Positions 12,845-23,461 of a stretch of DNA of 64,000 nt are shown piece by piece. Made by a program: the position numbers and the translations under genes. Origin of the DNA: Chlamydomonas reinhardtii. Taxonomy: Eukaryota; Chlorophyta; Chlorophyceae; Chlamydomonadales; Chlamydomonadaceae. How positions within the stretch are numbered: position 1 is the first letter of the stretch; each line of letters begins with the position of its first letter. The notes under the pieces were generated by a model. It ran no database searches, was not told where the DNA came from, and saw nothing but the letters and a program-made list of their open reading frames with translations. Location of the stretch: NCBI RefSeq assembly GCF_000002595.2, contig NC_057020.1, positions 2,398,567-2,462,566 on the forward strand, given 5' to 3'.

Positions 12845-13195
12845 GGTGCGGGGCCCAACGAGCGCCGTGGGTCGGCCACCTTACAGTAATAGGCACAGCC
12901 CGCCGCTGGAGAATGCACCAGCAGGGCCGCTACCCTGCGTGCATCTGCAGGTCTGCGCACGCGTGGAGGTGGGTCAGTGGTGGCATTGGGGTTTGGCACG
13001 CTTGGGGCCCAAGATGCCGGAGATGGTGCGTGTGACTTGCACTACTGACGTAGCCTTTGCACCGCTTCTATCTGGACCCTGTGCAGTTCATGTAGGAATC
13101 CGCAAAATGGCAGATTAGATGAGAGGCCCGGCTCAGCAGCGCGACGCCGCCGCCGCCGCTGCCACCGGCGGCAGTACCGCAGCGACTGTAGCCCC
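12845..13195. other. Intergenic, Rab-GAP to LRR copy 1
   Basis: 351 bp. This sequence is the first part of the duplicated block and aligns with about 16890-17333; a shared 20-nt stretch starts at gggtttggcacgcttggggc. It would carry the Rab-GAP 3' UTR and the promoter of the first LRR copy. Confidence 0.5.
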
Positions 13196-13210
13196 ATGGA
13201 GGAGCTGCAG
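13196..13210 (+). other. Possible first coding exon (MEELQ) of LRR copy 1
   Basis: ATGGAGGAGCTGCAG followed by a GTGCGG donor matches the same segment at 17334-17348 in copy 2. In copy 2 it joins the next exon in phase (CAG then GCC GCA ATG). In copy 1 the acceptor region reads ACAAG then CCGTAATG, so splicing here would break the frame. This exon may therefore be non-functional in copy 1. Confidence 0.35.
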
Positions 13211-13482
13211 GTGCGGGGGCGCGAAGGGCGATTGGGCGTGTGCCTGTGCGGGTTAAAGCATGGGGATATCGGGCAGGCGGTTGGGACGGCGCAGCGGGCG
13301 TTGTGATTTATAGCGCCATATGGCGCAACTGCGCGATGAAATGCGCAAGGGCGGGCAATTGAAGAAAGCACAGGTGGGGGGCGCGGATGGGATTGGATTG
13401 GATTGCGATGGCCCCATCATCCGAAGGTATCGGTTAATCGAGGCACCACCACCGCCTTCCTTGTGCATTGCGACAAGCCGTA

Positions 13483-15828
13483 ATGGAGTATGCACACAAT
13501 CTGCTAGACGTGCTGCGGGTACTGCCTGTGGACGCGCGGGCGGCGGCCTTCGGCGAGTCCTTTTCGCGGAGGCTCGCAGGCTGCCGCCTCGCCTGCCGCG
13601 AGCTGCAGCAGCTTCATGACAGCAGCATCACGCGTGTGCGCTTGCAGCCTCCCGCAGAGCAGCAGCCGGGGCTCGCTTCGCCTCTTGCAAAGTTCACTCG
13701 CTGCAGCCGGCTCGACGTGCGGTGCATGTATAATCCTCTGAAGATGACTTTCCTGGCCAGGGGTAGCTGGAGCGACTTACGGAACAAACTCATCAACCCT
13801 ATCAACGCGGCGCTGGCTGGCACCACATTTGCAGCGAGGGAGCAGATAACGCACTTCACTTCCAGGGGCTGGGCGTCCAACCGGTGCGTCGCACAGGCTG
13901 TGGCGGCGCAGCTCCCCTCATTGGAGGTGCTGGAGCTGGTGTGTAGCGAGGGCTTCGGCGCCTGCAACCAGCAGGGCGGCATCTGCCGCATCCTCGGCGG
14001 CGGCCTGCCGAACCTGCAGCGGCTGACCCTGGCGCAAGCGACGGAGGCTGACCTGGCGGACTTGGGTGCGCTGGCTGCCTGCCCCCAGCTGCGAGAGCTC
14101 GACCTGTGCAAGGCGTCGATGAGCGGCCGCATCACCCGCGCTGCGCTTGAGGGCCTTGCGCAGTTGCAGCGGCTGGAGCACCTCAGGCTCAGCAGGAGCG
14201 TCTTTACAGGCTCCAGCGAATCTGAGCAGCTGTTGACATGGCTGCTGACCAGCCACCGCCCGCCCCAGCTGCGCACTCTCGTGCTGGTGTGCCAGGACCA
14301 GACACCGGTGCTTGAGGTGGGCTTCGCTCCAAGAGTCGGCGCGGTCGAGGCGGAGGTGGTGGGCTGGGGCATAAGCCGCATTCAGCTGTCCACCGACCAG
14401 GCTGGGCGCAATGAGCCAGTGCTTGTGTCGGCGCTCCTGGCAGCCGCGGACAGCCTGAAGCAGCTTACCATCCCGCAGCTGGCCATCTGCGACCAGCAGA
14501 GCCTCTGGCGGCTGGACCCTATTGAGCTGGAGCCGCAGGCCGCACTGCCGCGGCTGCTCGCCCGCTGCGAGCGTGTGGAGGTGGACTGCCTGCCCTCCAT
14601 ACGTACTCCATTCCCTTCCTACATTGGTATCAAACCAGTGCTGCTGTCGGCGGCTCGACTGATGGGGCTGCCGCGTGTGCTAAATCTGCGGCACGGCAAC
14701 CTGCTGTGCCGCGATACGGTCATCAGGACCAGTGGGGAAGCGCCGGTGGCGGTGGCGGCAGCTGCTAGCACCGCTGCTCAGCAGCCGGGTGGGCGGGAGT
14801 TGGGGCTAATGCTGCAGCAGCTTGACCTGGGCAGCGGCACGTGGGGTGGACACCGCAGCGGCAGCGCTGCTGCCAGTGATGGCGACAGTAGGCGGCTATT
14901 GCACCTGGACACCGCTAGTCCGCAGGATGTGTCGCGAGAGGCCGCGGAATGGCTGTGGGCGGAGGCAGTGCTCGCGAGCAGCGCCTGCTGCAGCAGCGAT
15001 CGATGCGAGGGCGCGGCGAGCGGCAGCAGCGGCGGTGATCACGTTTCGCCATCAGGGCTGCTGCTCCTGCGAGGCACGCTGCCGCCTGCCCCCGAACACG
15101 CCAGCCGCTTTGGCGGCATGGACGAACCGGATTGGGCCTACTGGCTGGAGGACGTGCTCAGCTCGTGGTTCACCGCAGCCGCGCTGCAACCGACGACGCC
15201 AGACCAGGAGCCGGCCATTGCCGATGAGGGACAGCAGCGTCTGCCTGACAGCATCCGCGGGTGCATATGTGATGGTGTGCACATCGTGGTGCCAGAGGCA
15301 GGCATGCTGCTGCTGGAATGCCGCTCAGATGCGGACGCGCTGGCGCTGGCCGCGATGGTGTCAGCAGCTGGAGGCGCGGCTTCTCTATCAGCGGTTGCGG
15401 CTTCATCACCGGTAGCACGCTCATCTGCTGTTAACGCCTTCAGGTCGGGGGTCCTCCAGGTGAATCTGGCTTGCTTGCGCATGCAGCCACGTATCTTGGG
15501 CGTCGTTGACATGCTCGCCTTGCCTTACTTTCCTGTGCTCATTATGGTAGTTTATGCAGTCGGCAGCTTTACATGGCTTTACGTGCGATCGCCTTGCCTT
15601 CCCATTCTTTGGTTACAGGTGCTCACGGGACTGTGGGCCCGGTCTGGCGCGGCAGACAATGCGGGTGGCGGTGGCGGCAGCAGCATGGGCGTGCGTGGGG
15701 GCAGCCGGGTGAGCGAGGAGGTAATGGGCCGGCTGGAGCGGCTGGTGGCGCTGGACCGCGCCGTTATGGTGCTGCAAGTGCACCTTGCATGTGAAGGCAA
15801 CGAGGAACTCGTAACGCCGCCTGCATAG
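13483..15828 (+). CDS. LRR / F-box-like protein, tandem copy 1
   Basis: Function unknown; probably a substrate-recognition type LRR protein. Exons 13483-15459 and 15619-15828 give about 728 residues. The N-terminus (LLDVLRVLPVDARAAAFGES) resembles a divergent F-box. Leucine-rich repeats follow, for example LPSLEVLELV, LPNLQRLTLA, CPQLRELDL and LQRLEHLRL. A low-complexity linker and a C-terminal segment ending in GRLERLVALDRAV come next. It is paralogous along its whole length to copy 2 (17334-20198) but lacks that copy's last exon and seems to have lost the acceptor joining the MEELQ exon. The start was taken at the ATG shared with copy 2. It may be a decaying copy even though the long frame is open. 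Confidence 0.7.
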   Translation: MEYAHNLLDVLRVLPVDARAAAFGESFSRRLAGCRLACRELQQLHDSSITRVRLQPPAEQQPGLASPLAKFTRCSRLDVRCMYNPLKMTFLARGSWSDLRNKLINPINAALAGTTFAAREQITHFTSRGWASNRCVAQAVAAQLPSLEVLELVCSEGFGACNQQGGICRILGGGLPNLQRLTLAQATEADLADLGALAACPQLRELDLCKASMSGRITRAALEGLAQLQRLEHLRLSRSVFTGSSESEQLLTWLLTSHRPPQLRTLVLVCQDQTPVLEVGFAPRVGAVEAEVVGWGISRIQLSTDQAGRNEPVLVSALLAAADSLKQLTIPQLAICDQQSLWRLDPIELEPQAALPRLLARCERVEVDCLPSIRTPFPSYIGIKPVLLSAARLMGLPRVLNLRHGNLLCRDTVIRTSGEAPVAVAAAASTAAQQPGGRELGLMLQQLDLGSGTWGGHRSGSAAASDGDSRRLLHLDTASPQDVSREAAEWLWAEAVLASSACCSSDRCEGAASGSSGGDHVSPSGLLLLRGTLPPAPEHASRFGGMDEPDWAYWLEDVLSSWFTAAALQPTTPDQEPAIADEGQQRLPDSIRGCICDGVHIVVPEAGMLLLECRSDADALALAAMVSAAGGAASLSAVAASSPVARSSAVNAFRSGVLQVNLACLRMQPRILGVVDMLALPYFPVLIMVVYAVGSFTWLYVRSPCLPILWLQVLTGLWARSGAADNAGGGGGSSMGVRGGSRVSEEVMGRLERLVALDRAVMVLQVHLACEGNEELVTPPA

Positions 15829-16744
15829 GATTTTCCGTATGGATGTGGTGTTGAGGTTTGAGCACGGATTCGCAATTCCGCAATGTTGGGAAATGCAGTT
15901 GATGACGTGGGCGGGATTGCTGTCATAGGTGCATGTGGGCGGCTTGTGGCAGGACATACCAGGTCGCAGTGCCGGCCACATCAAGCGTACAGGCCACATC
16001 TAATGGAAGGATAGTCAGGATGCACGTGGTGGAGACGTAGGGTACATGTGTAGCCGTGTGGAGTTATCACAGCAGTTCCCCACCGTACAATCTGTGTACA
16101 CTAGGCTGTGCCCGAGCAACACGTGTGGCGTCGACAACACGTTGAGCGCAGCCTTGATCGCACCGGTACGCAACATGAATGTTGCAACGACTGTTGAATG
16201 ATGTTGTATGAGTATTGACCGACTGAGCGCTCCGGCTTTGCGAAATGCTTCCATGACCACCGTCCTGCTGTTTATATCAATGAACACCCTTTGTGGGATC
16301 TAGGTTACGGTAGCGCGTAGATAGTTTGGCACCTGAACTCGACTATCGGTTCATCCCGCATCGCCAATTCTGCTTACCAAAATGGCCCACTTGGGGTTGA
16401 GCATGCGGTAGACAAGGTGGTGATGCCTGGGGCCTGTTTCGCGGCACTTTGATGATGTCTGCGTGCCACATTCCGAGCAAAGTGAGTGGAAAGTACGGTA
16501 TATGGGGTGGACGCAAGGATTCGGAGACATACCGTACGGGGTTACTACCAAGCTGGAGTTGTAAGTACCAGACCCAAACGTAACCAAACCAAGCGAAACT
16601 AGCGGAGCACAGGCAGAGGCGAAAGATGCAAGCGGTAATTATTCTTAAGGTGCCGAGGTGTCGTGAAGCAGGTGAGGGCGGGTGGGCACAGCAGGCAGGT
16701 CAGCAGCAGGTAGCAATCCCTGCAGCCCTCGTGCAGACTGCAGA
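15829..16744. other. Intergenic, between tandem LRR copies
   Basis: 0.9 kb with no convincing gene. Lower GC than the flanks. TGTAA at 16560-16564 is the first plausible plus-strand poly(A) signal after copy 1, but is 730 nt past the stop. No counterpart of copy 2 exon 3 is recognisable here. Confidence 0.45.
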
Positions 16745-16889
16745 GCGTCAGCCTGTCTGCGCGCGTGGCGGCTGCAGTAGCGGCATTGAGCACAGGGAGC
16801 AGCCGGCGGCGCGTTCGAGGCCGCCGCCGGCGCAGGTGCCGCAAGGCCTTGTGACCACGAATCAGGGCGACAGCCGTGGCGCTAGCTGA
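16745..16889 (+). pseudogene. Duplicated relic of the Rab-GAP C-terminal exon
   Basis: The stretch GGCSSGIEH.EQPAARSRPP through to a TGA closely matches the last about 45 codons of the Rab-GAP gene (about 12718-12844). No TBC exon precedes it, so it is a passenger fragment marking the left edge of the tandem duplication. Confidence 0.75.
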
Positions 16890-17333
16890 GGCGCGGGGTG
16901 CAACCGAGCGCGCGCTGTACGTCGGTCGGCTACCTGATAAGAGTGGGCACAGCCTGCCGCAGGGCGCGCCGGCAGGGGCGCAGCCGCGCAGGGCCGCTAC
17001 GGCGCTACCCTGCGTGTGCAACCCTTACAAGGGGAGAACAGTACATACTAGGACGTTACCAGTTGTTGGAAGGGTCACCGAGTCGACGGCAGGTAGGGGC
17101 TGCTGGGGTTTGGCACGCTTGGGGCCCAAGATGCCGTCATGCATGCCGATAGCTCCTGACTTGCTCTCGTGATCATATAGCCTGTGCACTGCGTCTGTCT
17201 CGACCAGGTGCGCTGTGTGTAGGAGGCCACAGAATGGCGGAGCAGGTGGCCGGCCTGGTGCCGCAGCGTGAGTGAAGCCGCCGACGCCGACGCTGCCACC
17301 TACGAGGCGCAGCACCGCGGCGACTGCAGCCGC

Positions 17334-20198
17334 ATGGAGGAGCTGCAGGTGCGCGGCGCGCGCGCGCGTAACGTGGGGCCTGTGCTTGCATGCGCCGTGT
17401 GCACACCAGGGCGAACCGGGCAAGGGGCCAGGGGCACCGTGCCATGACGTGATCTCGGATAGTTTTGGCGCCAAGTTTTATATGCGACATTTCTCTTTTT
17501 ACATCTTTTACAGGCCGCAATGGAGTATGCACACAATCTGCTAGACGTGCTGCGGATACTGCCTGTGGACGCGCGGGCGGCGGCCTTCGGCGAGTCGTTT
17601 TCGCGGAGGCTCGCTGGCTGCCGCCTCGCCTGCCGCGATCTGCAGCAGCTTCATGACAGCAGCATCACGCATGTGCGCCTGCAGCCTCCCGCAAAGCAGC
17701 AGCCCGGGCTCGCTTCGCCTCTTGCGAAGTTTGTTCGCTGCAGCCGGCTCGACGTGCACGGCGCCTGCTACAATATCGACCCAGTGAGCTGCACGCTAGC
17801 TGGCACCACACCTGCAGCCAGGGAGCGGATAACGCACCTTGCTGTCAGCGGCCGGGTGTCCAATAGGCTGGTCGGAGAGGCTGTGGCGGCGCAGCTCCCC
17901 TCATTGGAGGTGCTGGAGCTGGTGTGTAGCGAGGGCTTCGGCGCCTGCAACCAGCAGGGCGGCATCTGCCGCATTCTCGGCGGCGGCCTGCCGAACCTGC
18001 AGCGGCTGACCCTGGCGCAAGCGACGGAGGCTGACCTGGCGGACTTGGGTGCTCTGGCTGCCTGCCCCCAGCTGCGAGAGCTCGCCCTCCCCACGCCGCT
18101 GACCGGTGACAACGCCAACCCCATGCGCGCTGCGCTTGAAAGTCTTGCCCAGTTGCAGCGGCTGGAGCGCCTCAAGCTCGGCATGAGCATCTTTACATGC
18201 TCCAGCGGTGCCCAGCAGCTGTTAACGTCACTGCTGGCCAGCCGCAGCCATCGCCCGCCCCAGCTGCGCACCCTCATGCTGGTATGGAGCCATAACGCGA
18301 CACCGACGCTGGAGGTGGCCTTCGCGCCGATGTCAGGCACCCGCGCGAAAGGGGCGAAGGCGGTGGGCTGGGGCATGAGTTGCATTCACCTGGGCTTTGG
18401 TTGGATTCAGCGGGCTGAGTCAGTGTTTGTGCCGGCGCTTCTGGCAGCCGCGGACAGCCTGAAGCAGCTTACCATCCCTCAGCTGATCATAAGGGAGCAC
18501 TACTGGACGCTGGCACGTGGTGCTCTGGAGCCGCAGGCTGCCCTGCCGCGGCTACTGGCCCGCTGTGAGCGCGTGGAGGTGGACTACCTCCCTTCGGTTT
18601 GCGATTCAGGCTTTCGCGACCACCACAGCCGGTCAGTCGAGCTGCTGTCGGCGGCTCGACTGATGGGGTGGCCGCGTGTGCTGGATCTGCGGCACGGCGC
18701 TTGGCTGTGCCGCGATGCATTGCTCGGCGTCACCGGCGTCACAGCAGAGGCGGCCGCGGCGGCTACAAGCACGGGCACTGCTGCACAGGGGCCGGATGGG
18801 CGGGAGCTGGGGCTGATGCCGCAGCAGCTTGGCCAGGGCAGCGGCACGGGGGATGGGCACCGCAGCGGCGGCGTTGCTGCGAGCGTTGGTGGTGGCCGGC
18901 CGCCGCTGCACCTGGACACCGCTGGTCCGGGGGAAGTGCTGCGGGAGGTGGTGGAACGGCTGTGGGTGGGTGCGGTGCGCGCCAACGGTGTCGAGGAATC
19001 GACGGGCGGTGGTGCCAATGATGTCGACAGCAGCTTTGCGTACGAGGGCGCGGCGAGCGGTAGCACCATGAGCACAAGTGGCAGCGGTGGCACTGACAAT
19101 GTGGAGCCTCTGTCGCCAGGCCTGTTGCTTCTGCGCGGCAAGCTGCCGCCTGCCCCAAAACGCAGCAGCCTCCCGGGACAAACCAAGCGTGACGCGGACT
19201 GGGCGGGCTGGGTGGAGAACGCACTCAGCTCGTGCTTCGCCGCACCCATGGCGTGGCGGCCGAGTTGGCAGCGCCTGCCTGACAACCTCCACAACTGCAT
19301 CCGTGACGGCACGCACGTCGTGGCGCCAGCGACAGGGTGGCTGCTGCTGGAATGCCGCTCGCAGGCGGACGCGGAGTTGCTGGCCGCGCTGGCGTCTGCC
19401 TCTGGAGGCGCGACCCGCTTGTCGGCGGTTGCGGTTCCGCCGGATGCTGGCCGATCCTTCGTAAGCGTCCTCAAGTCGCAGGTTCTTCAGGTGCGCCGCA
19501 CTTGCTCCGTCCTTGCATTCCTCCAAGCAATTTGTCTGCCTGCTGGGCACATTTCATGCTTTCCTGAGCGCATTCGCTTCTTAGGACCTGACCTCATTCA
19601 TGTACTTGACTTGCCCATGCATGCTCGCTCGGCGGCTTCAAGAGCGATCTCCTTGCCACCCCACCCTTTAATGACAGGTGCTAATGGAGCTGTGGGCCCG
19701 GTCGGGAGCGCCCGGCGCCACTGGTGGAGGCGCAGCTGGCAGTGCGGGTGCCAGCGGCGGCGGCAGCGGCGGCGGCAGCACCACCTCCAGCACCAGCACG
19801 GGCCGAGCTCCGCTGCGTGGGACCAGCAGCCGGGTTAGCCGGGTGAGCGAGGGGGTGCTGGGCCGGCTGCAGCGGCTGGTGGAGCTGGACCACGGCGTGC
19901 GGGGGCTGTGGTCAGAGATGCAGTGTCAGCGGCCCGTCAGGCTACGGTTGCGGCTATGGCTGCAAAGGTAACTGCGACTATCTATAAGTCCGAGTCGGGC
20001 TAGTTACACTCGTGCTGATGCTGCAGCTGCCTGGGTTATGCGTGGGCACGCTGGACAGCGACATGTCCAGCCCGGCAACAGCTCCTGCCTGGGCCCAGCA
20101 GTTGCGGCGTGCATGTGCGCAGCGGAGGGGGCGAGCAAGGCCACGTGGAGGAGGAGAGCGCGGCGCCGCCCGAGAAGCAGCGCCGGCGCGCAGGTTGA
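17334..20198 (+). CDS. LRR / F-box-like protein, tandem copy 2
   Basis: Paralogue of copy 1; role unknown. Exons in phase: 17334-17348 (MEELQ; the true exon may extend upstream), 17514-19490, 19678-19967, 20027-20198; about 817 residues. The same divergent F-box-like start and LRR array are present. The C-terminal half has Ser/Gly-rich spacers and GRLQRLVELDHGV. If the donor at 19968 (AG|GTAACT) is not used, reading ends at TAA 19969-19971. If spliced to the CTGCAG acceptor at 20026 it gains a charged tail ending VEEESAAPPEKQRRRAG, and a TGTAA signal lies 281 nt downstream. A relic related to this last exon, inverted, at 32191-32486 supports the exon. Copy 2 looks like the better preserved paralogue. 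Confidence 0.72.
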
Positions 20199-20356
20199 GG
20201 CCGGCCGGTGTCTATTTAGGGTCTTTGCTGGCGAGCATAGCACAGCACAATATGTGGTAGGCCGCAGCAGTAAGGAGTGTTGCTTGACAGCGGGACGACG
20301 TGGCTGGACACATTATGGCGGGCCGTGCCTGTACGAATTGATCCCGGCTATATCGG
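20086..20356 (+). repeat. 3' end of LRR copy 2, repeated inverted at 32191-32486
   Basis: This segment spans exon 3 and the start of the 3' UTR. It shares many exact blocks with the reverse complement of 32486-32191, such as cggcgtgcatgtgcg, ggccacgtggag, ggctggacacat and gtgcctgtacgaa. Confidence 0.8.
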
Positions 20357-20478
20357 GGAGATGAGGTAGACGCTTGCGGCAGCAGACTGGGCCATGGACA
20401 GCATTTGGACCGGTACGGCTACGCAATTCTACGCGCGACACCTTGAGGTATCGGGTGCTTGCGTGGATGTACGCCAGT

Positions 20479-20483
20479 TGTAA
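20479..20483 (+). promoter_or_regulatory. TGTAA poly(A) signal, LRR copy 2
   Basis: Canonical volvocine polyadenylation signal, 281 nt after the exon 3 stop at 20198. Confidence 0.45.
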
Positions 20484-20729
20484 GCAACAAGTCATATTTA
20501 CGCTTAGTGTGCACATAGCAGGGGTCTAAAGGAGGCGCATGTGTCAAGTGCGAGGTCCATACACTCTCTTGCATTGCTCACAGATACAGTGGCATGGGGC
20601 ATCACACATTCATGCCTTGCCGCACATGCCATACCCTCAGGCTCTCTCTCCGCAAAACTGTCAGTCCCGACCGCGCGCGTCGCGCACACTACAAGTACCA
20701 GATGCTCATGGCTCACGTGGCATAGGGCA

Positions 20730-20734
20730 TTACA
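20730..20734 (-). promoter_or_regulatory. TGTAA poly(A) signal, thioredoxin-like gene
   Basis: TGTAA on the minus strand, 132 nt past the stop codon at 20867, a usual distance in Chlamydomonas. Confidence 0.55.
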
Positions 20735-20866
20735 CATTCACACCTTGTCAAATGCCCTACCAGTACTCTCAGGCTTCCCAAACTTCACAACCAATACCAG
20801 ATACCGGCGGCGCAGAACCCTGACAAGTGAATCCGCAAGCCGTGATCGGCAAGCCAGCTCCAACAA

Positions 20867-23142
20867 CTACTTCTTCACGATCTGAGCGCCGTAGTACTCT
20901 GGCTCCTTCCCCGGGGTCCACTTGATGTTGCAGCCAATGCTGGGCCGGCTCTTGGGCGCGGCCTGGCCGGCCAGGGTCGCGTCCAGGGCAGCGCGGATGT
21001 CGGCAGCTGCAGGATAAGGGACCGGGCCGGGATGAGAGGACCAGGGGTCAGGCCACGGGGTCAGGCCTAGGGCTTAGGCCATGCATGCGCTCTGTGGTGG
21101 TGACCTGGCGGTTGCTGACTGCTGACGTGTTGGACTTGCTTCCTTCAGGGCAATGGCCGCAGGGACCCGGGCATTGTGTTGCACCACGCAGCGCTTACCG
21201 GTGGGGATGTGAGGGGGGTCCTGCTTGGGGCGAGTGGCGTCCCACTGCAAACACAGCACAGACAAGAAATTGCAGGACACGGAACTCACGTTCCAGCACT
21301 GTGCGCCAGTACGGTTATGCGCCTGGCTCTGCACTTCTGGATAGCACCCGCCGCCGCATGCTCCCCGGTCTTACGCCCCGACTCAAGCCCAGCTTCCTCA
21401 CCCAGCTTCCCAGCCCAGGCAAGACCTGGCCCAATCCGGGCCTGCCCAACCCAGCACCTGGCCGTGGTAGGTGAGCTTGAGGTCCTTGTCAAACACGTAA
21501 AACTCAGGGGTGCAGGCCGCGAAGTAGGCCTGTCGGGGATGCGGGGTGGTACAGGCAAGAAGCGTTGGGACCAGGGGAGCCCAGGCCGTGCGGTGCGTAG
21601 GCGCAGAGGCCGTATGCGGCCACGGCCCCACAAATCGGAAATCAGCATGGACAAAGGCGGCGCCGCTCTTGTTGCTGCAATGCATGATCCATGTGGCGCA
21701 CATTTACACCAGCACACACCTTGGCCACATCCTGGCTCTCATCAAACAGGTAGGGGAAAGGGTACCTGCAGGTGCGGCAGGACCACAAAAGGTCAACAGC
21801 AAGAGGCTGTGTGTTGGGCGCCATGACGCGCGCATTCCTCTGACCTGCACTACGGTATCTCCAATGGCGCCGAACGCCAAGCACAGTACGGGTTCATCGG
21901 TATGGCCCCTGCTCCCCTGCTCCCGCTCCCATGTGTGTTCCTGAGCGTCATTGAGCCTGCCAGCGACACTCACCCGTACTTGATGGCGTCCTCCTTCATC
22001 TTCTCCGGTCCGTCCTGAGGGTGCGTCTGGGTGGAGTTGCTGCTAATCGCTGTAGCACGGGACAAGAGGGCATTAGTCATTGGGAAGGGGCAAGGCAGAG
22101 AGGGAAAGTCAGGCTGCACGAAACCAAAGGCCGGTGTACGGGATGCCGAAGATGTACAACCCCGTAGCAGCGGTCCCCGTAAGTGGGCCCCGTACTCACC
22201 CACCACCTTGAGCCCCTTCGCGCCGTACTCGTTGGCGATCTACAGCCGATGAAGGCCGCCGGTTTGTTAGCCGTGCAATACGCAATCGTCAGGCTGCAAC
22301 AGCTGACGCGGCGGGGCACACGGCAACAGGTCTTCCGACCATGGCGCGCCGTGTTAGCATAAGTTGACAATCGCCGAGGCCAACCGTGCCATTCCTCATG
22401 ATACCCCCGCCTCCAACGCGCTCACCTCCACGAATGAGTGCTTCAGGTGCACCACGTAGGGGCAGTGGTTGCAGATGAACTGCGAGTGGGGCAGGGCGGA
22501 GCAGGACAGGGATCAGCGCTGCAGCATGTCAGCGGGCAGCTTGCAGCCGTCAGGGCGCTTTCGAGGGACCGCCCTTCATTCATAGCGCTCGAGACGAGGG
22601 CAGGTTCCGTACAACCGGCTCTGGCGCAGGCCCCAACGCTTCCGCTCCCGCTCCCATTTCCATGCCGATTCAGCCGCCAGCTCTCACCATGACCAGGGTA
22701 GCGGGGTTGCCCTTGAAGTCGTTGATGGACACCTTCTTGCCAGACACCACATCGGGCAGCTGCAGGGGTGGGGAGTGGGTTTGGGAATGGGGAATTGCAC
22801 CACGTACTGTGTCGTGCGGACCCTTCCACATGACCTCCCTCCCCTCTCTGCGCGCGTGCGCGTGCCGAGCCCAGCTGCACGTACGCACATCACCACGTCT
22901 TAAACCATATTCCACAAACACGCGCGATGTTGTGACTGCTGCGGCCACGCTGACCGAGCATCCCATCGGCAAGCATAACGTTCACCCACCTCGAAGAAAG
23001 GCGCGGGGGTGCCAGGCGCCAGGTCCACTGACTCCGTCTTGGCGCGAGCAACGTGCAGAGCACGCCGACCAGCGACCAGGGGCGAAGCCACAGCATAGCG
23101 CTGGGCGGGCAGGGCAACGCGGCTGCAAGCGAGCAGAGCCAT
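20867..23142 (-). CDS. Thioredoxin-like (AhpC/TSA fold) protein with CNHC motif, organelle-targeted
   Basis: A thiol-disulfide protein of the thioredoxin superfamily. Exons in phase: 23142-22990, 22759-22688, 22479-22426, 22239-22200, 22049-21974, 21765-21720, 21529-21458, 21244-21199, 21006-20867; 232 residues. Residues 1 to about 37 (MALLACSRVALPAQRYAVAS onward, Arg/Ala-rich, few acids) look like a chloroplast or mitochondrial transit peptide. The redox motif is FICNHCPYVVHLKHSF, a CxxC with Cys 78 and 81, as in bacterial proteins annotated thioredoxin family or redoxin. A third conserved-looking Cys sits in AACTPEFYVFD, the usual place for the strand after the cis-Pro region. It is not a classic 2-Cys peroxiredoxin, which would have PxxxTxxC. 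Substrate unknown. Confidence 0.85.
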
Positions 23143-23461
23143 TATACTCGTGTGACTGTAAATATTACAATAGCCACCGGCAGAGCATGTGCGCGGCTTT
23201 GTGCCCTCAAATGCGATGCAAAGGGCTGATGCACGCGTAGCAACCTGAACTCTGAAAACCTTCCCCTACATAATAGTTCGTATTGTATGATGTCAAACCA
23301 TGTACGCACCAGATCGCTTGGTTCACAGCAGTAAGCGTTAAACCCATAAGGAACTCGTTGGCCTTTCGGCAAAACCCTCTGGACTTCGCAGCCGGAACGA
23401 AGCCACGAGCTAACCCACAAGCATTAACGTGGCGAGATACCAGTTAGCTTACCTACCGGCG
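23143..23461. promoter_or_regulatory. Divergent promoter region, thioredoxin-like / F-box-like
   Basis: 319 bp between two opposed start codons, lower in GC than the coding flanks. Both 5' UTRs must lie here. No TATA box is evident. Confidence 0.45.

Larger units (their letters stand above)
12708..20026 (+). repeat. Tandem duplication, unit about 4.04 kb
   Basis: Unit 1 runs from about 12708 to 15828 and unit 2 from about 16745 to 19970, an offset of about 4040 bp. Shared order: Rab-GAP tail, spacer with the cacgcttggggcccaagatg segment, MEELQ exon, intron, LRR exon, short intron, C-terminal exon. Similarity varies strongly along the unit, from near identity to clear divergence. Confidence 0.85.
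20199..20866. other. Convergent intergenic region
   Basis: 668 bp between the ends of LRR copy 2 (+) and the thioredoxin-like gene (-). It holds both 3' UTRs, one TGTAA signal per strand and a 31-nt imperfect direct repeat (20589-20619 and 20717-20747). Confidence 0.55.

Noticed and set aside
12708-20026. Tandem block as a transposable element
   Set aside because: No terminal inverted repeats, target duplications or transposase. The content is ordinary gene exons and introns, so segmental duplication explains it.
23429-23461. Upstream start for the F-box-like gene
   Set aside because: The first codon is GTG, not ATG; the ATG at 23462 is preferred for a nuclear gene.
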